From: DIGJ01 sp041739345
GTDB lineage: Bacteria > Bacillota > Clostridia > Lachnospirales > Lachnospiraceae
DNA: 64,000 nucleotides
Reading direction: 5' to 3'
Assembly: GCA_041739345.1 (NCBI GenBank)
Contig: JBGSNZ010000040.1
Span: forward strand, 42,221-106,220
The notes beneath the pieces were generated by a model. That model made no database searches, had not been told where the DNA came from, and saw only the letters and a list, made by a program, of their open reading frames with translations. This document shows positions 62,555 to 64,000 of this stretch, in pieces. Position 1 is the first letter of the stretch, and each line of letters opens with the position of its first letter. The position numbers were made by a program, and so were the translations under genes.

Positions 62555-63724
62555 TTATAAACACATTTTAAAAATATTTTCAATATCTTGCTGGTCTAAA
62601 TTTTTAAATCCTGCTAGCACTCCATCACCACATACTTTCTTTGCCATAATGCTAAATTTTGAATCATCGATTCCGATCTCACTTAATGTACTTTTTAATC
62701 CTAATGTATGAAATAAGAATTCTGATAGCATTTCTATACTTTTCTTAGCAACTGTCATTGGATCCAGATTTTTATCAATTTCAAATACATTGCATCCAAA
62801 CTGATAGAATTTTGATACTGTTGTTTCGTCTAACGTATATTCCATCCAACGCGGCGTTACGATTGCAAGCCCTAAACCATGGGTTATATCATAGTATGCG
62901 GATAACTCATGTTCCATTGGATGGCAGGTCCAAGCCTGCATTTTTCCTCCGTTAACAAATCCATTAATTGCCCATGAGGATGCCCACATCAGGTTAGCTC
63001 TTGCTTCATAGTTCTCCGGTTCTTTTATTGCGATTGGAGCGTACTTTATTACTGTTTTTAAGAGTCCTTCCATGACACAGTCAAGCATAAATAAATCTTT
63101 ATTCATATTAAAATACACTTCCATAATATGTGAAATGATATCAGCACTTCCACATGCAGTTTGGAATTCATTTACTGTATACGTATTCGTAGGATCAAGA
63201 AATGAAACTTTTGGCAATAATGTTTTGTGGAACATACCAATCTTATCCTGTGTTTCAATATTGCTGATGACTCCACCCGCATCCATTTCTGAGCCTGTTG
63301 CAGATAATGTAAGTACAGTTACGATAGGCAAACAATTTGTGATCGGTGCTTTCTGGGTAAGAATATCCCATGCATCACCATCATAATACGCGGCTGCGCC
63401 AATAAATTTAGTTGCATCGAGTACGGAACCACCACCTACGGCAAGCAAAACATCAATATGTTCTTTTTTACAGATTTCTGCTCCTTTGTTAACTGACGTA
63501 TGTCTTGGATTTGGCTCTATACCAGAACACTCAAATACTTCCAAGCCTGCCTTCTTTATTTCCTCCGTAATCTTATCATACAAACCAGTTGTTTTAATGC
63601 TTCCTCCACCGTAAACTAATAATACACGGGTACCATACTTTTTAAGTTCTTCTCCTAAGTATCCCAATTTATTCTCACCAAAATATACTTTTGTAGAGAT
63701 ATCATAAATAAAATTTGTATTCAT
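62555..63724 (-). CDS. iron-containing alcohol dehydrogenase
   Basis: Group III NAD(P)-dependent dehydrogenase of about 389 residues, closest in pattern to butanol-dehydrogenase/YqhD-type enzymes that reduce aldehydes. The nucleotide motif GGGSVLDATKF is present. Metal ligands are Asp and His in GSADIISHIME and two His in HPMEHELSAYYDITHGLGLA. GGAG lies 8 bases before the ATG at 63724, so the 20-codon upstream extension is not used. A MerR-type promoter precedes it. Confidence 0.92.
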   Translation of the reverse strand: MNTNFIYDISTKVYFGENKLGYLGEELKKYGTRVLLVYGGGSIKTTGLYDKITEEIKKAGLEVFECSGIEPNPRHTSVNKGAEICKKEHIDVLLAVGGGSVLDATKFIGAAAYYDGDAWDILTQKAPITNCLPIVTVLTLSATGSEMDAGGVISNIETQDKIGMFHKTLLPKVSFLDPTNTYTVNEFQTACGSADIISHIMEVYFNMNKDLFMLDCVMEGLLKTVIKYAPIAIKEPENYEARANLMWASSWAINGFVNGGKMQAWTCHPMEHELSAYYDITHGLGLAIVTPRWMEYTLDETTVSKFYQFGCNVFEIDKNLDPMTVAKKSIEMLSEFLFHTLGLKSTLSEIGIDDSKFSIMAKKVCGDGVLAGFKNLDQQDIENIFKMCL

Positions 63725-63810
63725 ATCTTTAACTCCTTTTTTATTAGCTGTACTCTTCTTTCGAAGAATGTTAACTGACTGCAATTCTAGCTTTCATCGA
63801 TCTCCTAAAT

Positions 63811-63841
63811 AGCATAACATCTGGAGTGAACTCCAAGTCAA
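63811..63841 (-). promoter_or_regulatory. MerR-type promoter of the alcohol dehydrogenase
   Basis: On the minus strand: TTGACT, a 19-base spacer, TATGCT. The overlong spacer contains the dyad TTGGAGTTCACTCCAG, very like the CTTGGAGT-ACTCCAAG operators of AdhR/NmlR regulators. The 19-base spacing with the operator in it is the hallmark of MerR activation. Confidence 0.8.
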
Positions 63842-63987
63842 TAGATATTTAATTTATTAACGTAAAATGAAAAGGTTAATTCTTGATTGCAAGAGTAAAT
63901 TCATCATTCACGATTTTAGTCTTGCACAAAATATGGTATGGTGGTCTTGGTTAGTGGATTCCTCCCAATGAACAGGAGGACAAACTT

Positions 63988-64000
63988 ATGTCAAATACAA
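63988..64000 (+). CDS. start of a further gene, cut by the window end
   Basis: ATG TCA AAT ACA is preceded by AGGAGG 8 bases upstream. Only four codons are visible, so no function can be given. It is divergent from the alcohol dehydrogenase. Confidence 0.6.

Overview
The window is AT-rich (low-GC) DNA with strong Shine-Dalgarno sites. The gene repertoire is that of a strictly anaerobic, spore-forming type of Firmicute: tungsten aldehyde:ferredoxin oxidoreductase, rubrerythrin, H-NOX chemoreceptor, ECF transporter, Csp-like subtilases and iron alcohol dehydrogenase. The best guess is a Clostridia member close to the Lachnospiraceae; this is inferred from protein content, and no rRNA gene is present. 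No tRNA, rRNA, CRISPR array or complete insertion sequence was seen. Most genes lie on the minus strand.

Layout. 1-1.8 kb: end of an integrated element with a large serine recombinase, inserted into the 3' end of a 23S rRNA uracil methyltransferase gene (rlmD/rumA type) that carries a coding minisatellite. 3.6-5.1 kb: a small orphan gene and a radical SAM/SPASM protein. 5.1-11.5 kb: three tandem subtilisin-fold proteins that have all lost the nucleophilic serine (Gly instead) and all appear to start at AUU, AUC or AUA, preceded by a secreted protein with a chagasin-like inhibitor domain. 11.6-17 kb: Crp-type regulator, nucleoside phosphorylase and a four-gene ECF transporter, then a nicotinamidase. 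17.1-24.3 kb: L-ascorbate PTS and catabolic operon (ulaG, C, A, B, deoR-type regulator, ulaE, a propeller-like protein, ulaF) with no ulaD in place. 24.8-26.4 kb: ClC channel and a 31-residue ORF. 26.6-35.7 kb: tungsten module, consisting of tupABC uptake, two MoeA proteins, a MOSC protein, a probable Moco/Tuco riboswitch, and aldehyde oxidoreductase with MoaD-like and MoeB-like partners. 36-40 kb: dihydrouridine synthase, cupin, rubrerythrin and an H-NOX methyl-accepting protein. 40.2-44.1 kb: decayed flavin oxidoreductase and the nadABC operon. 44.2-49.1 kb: PutP symporter, YhgE-type exporter and its TetR neighbour. 49.1-52.2 kb: a membrane GAF-GGDEF-EAL protein split in two by a frameshift. 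52.6-56.5 kb: hypB, a large iron-sulfur flavoprotein and hypA, with no hydrogenase subunit. 56.5-59.8 kb: a TetM/EF-G-like GTPase fused to a YacP/Rae1-like nuclease domain, with a NUDIX hydrolase. 59.9-64 kb: Cys-rich pentapeptide protein, SIMPL protein, MerR regulator with an iron alcohol dehydrogenase under a MerR-type promoter, and the first codons of one more gene.

The most notable items are the three pseudoproteases with non-canonical start codons, the GTPase-nuclease fusion, the HypAB flavoprotein operon, the ascorbate operon with a missing step and an unexplained protein, and the split c-di-GMP enzyme.
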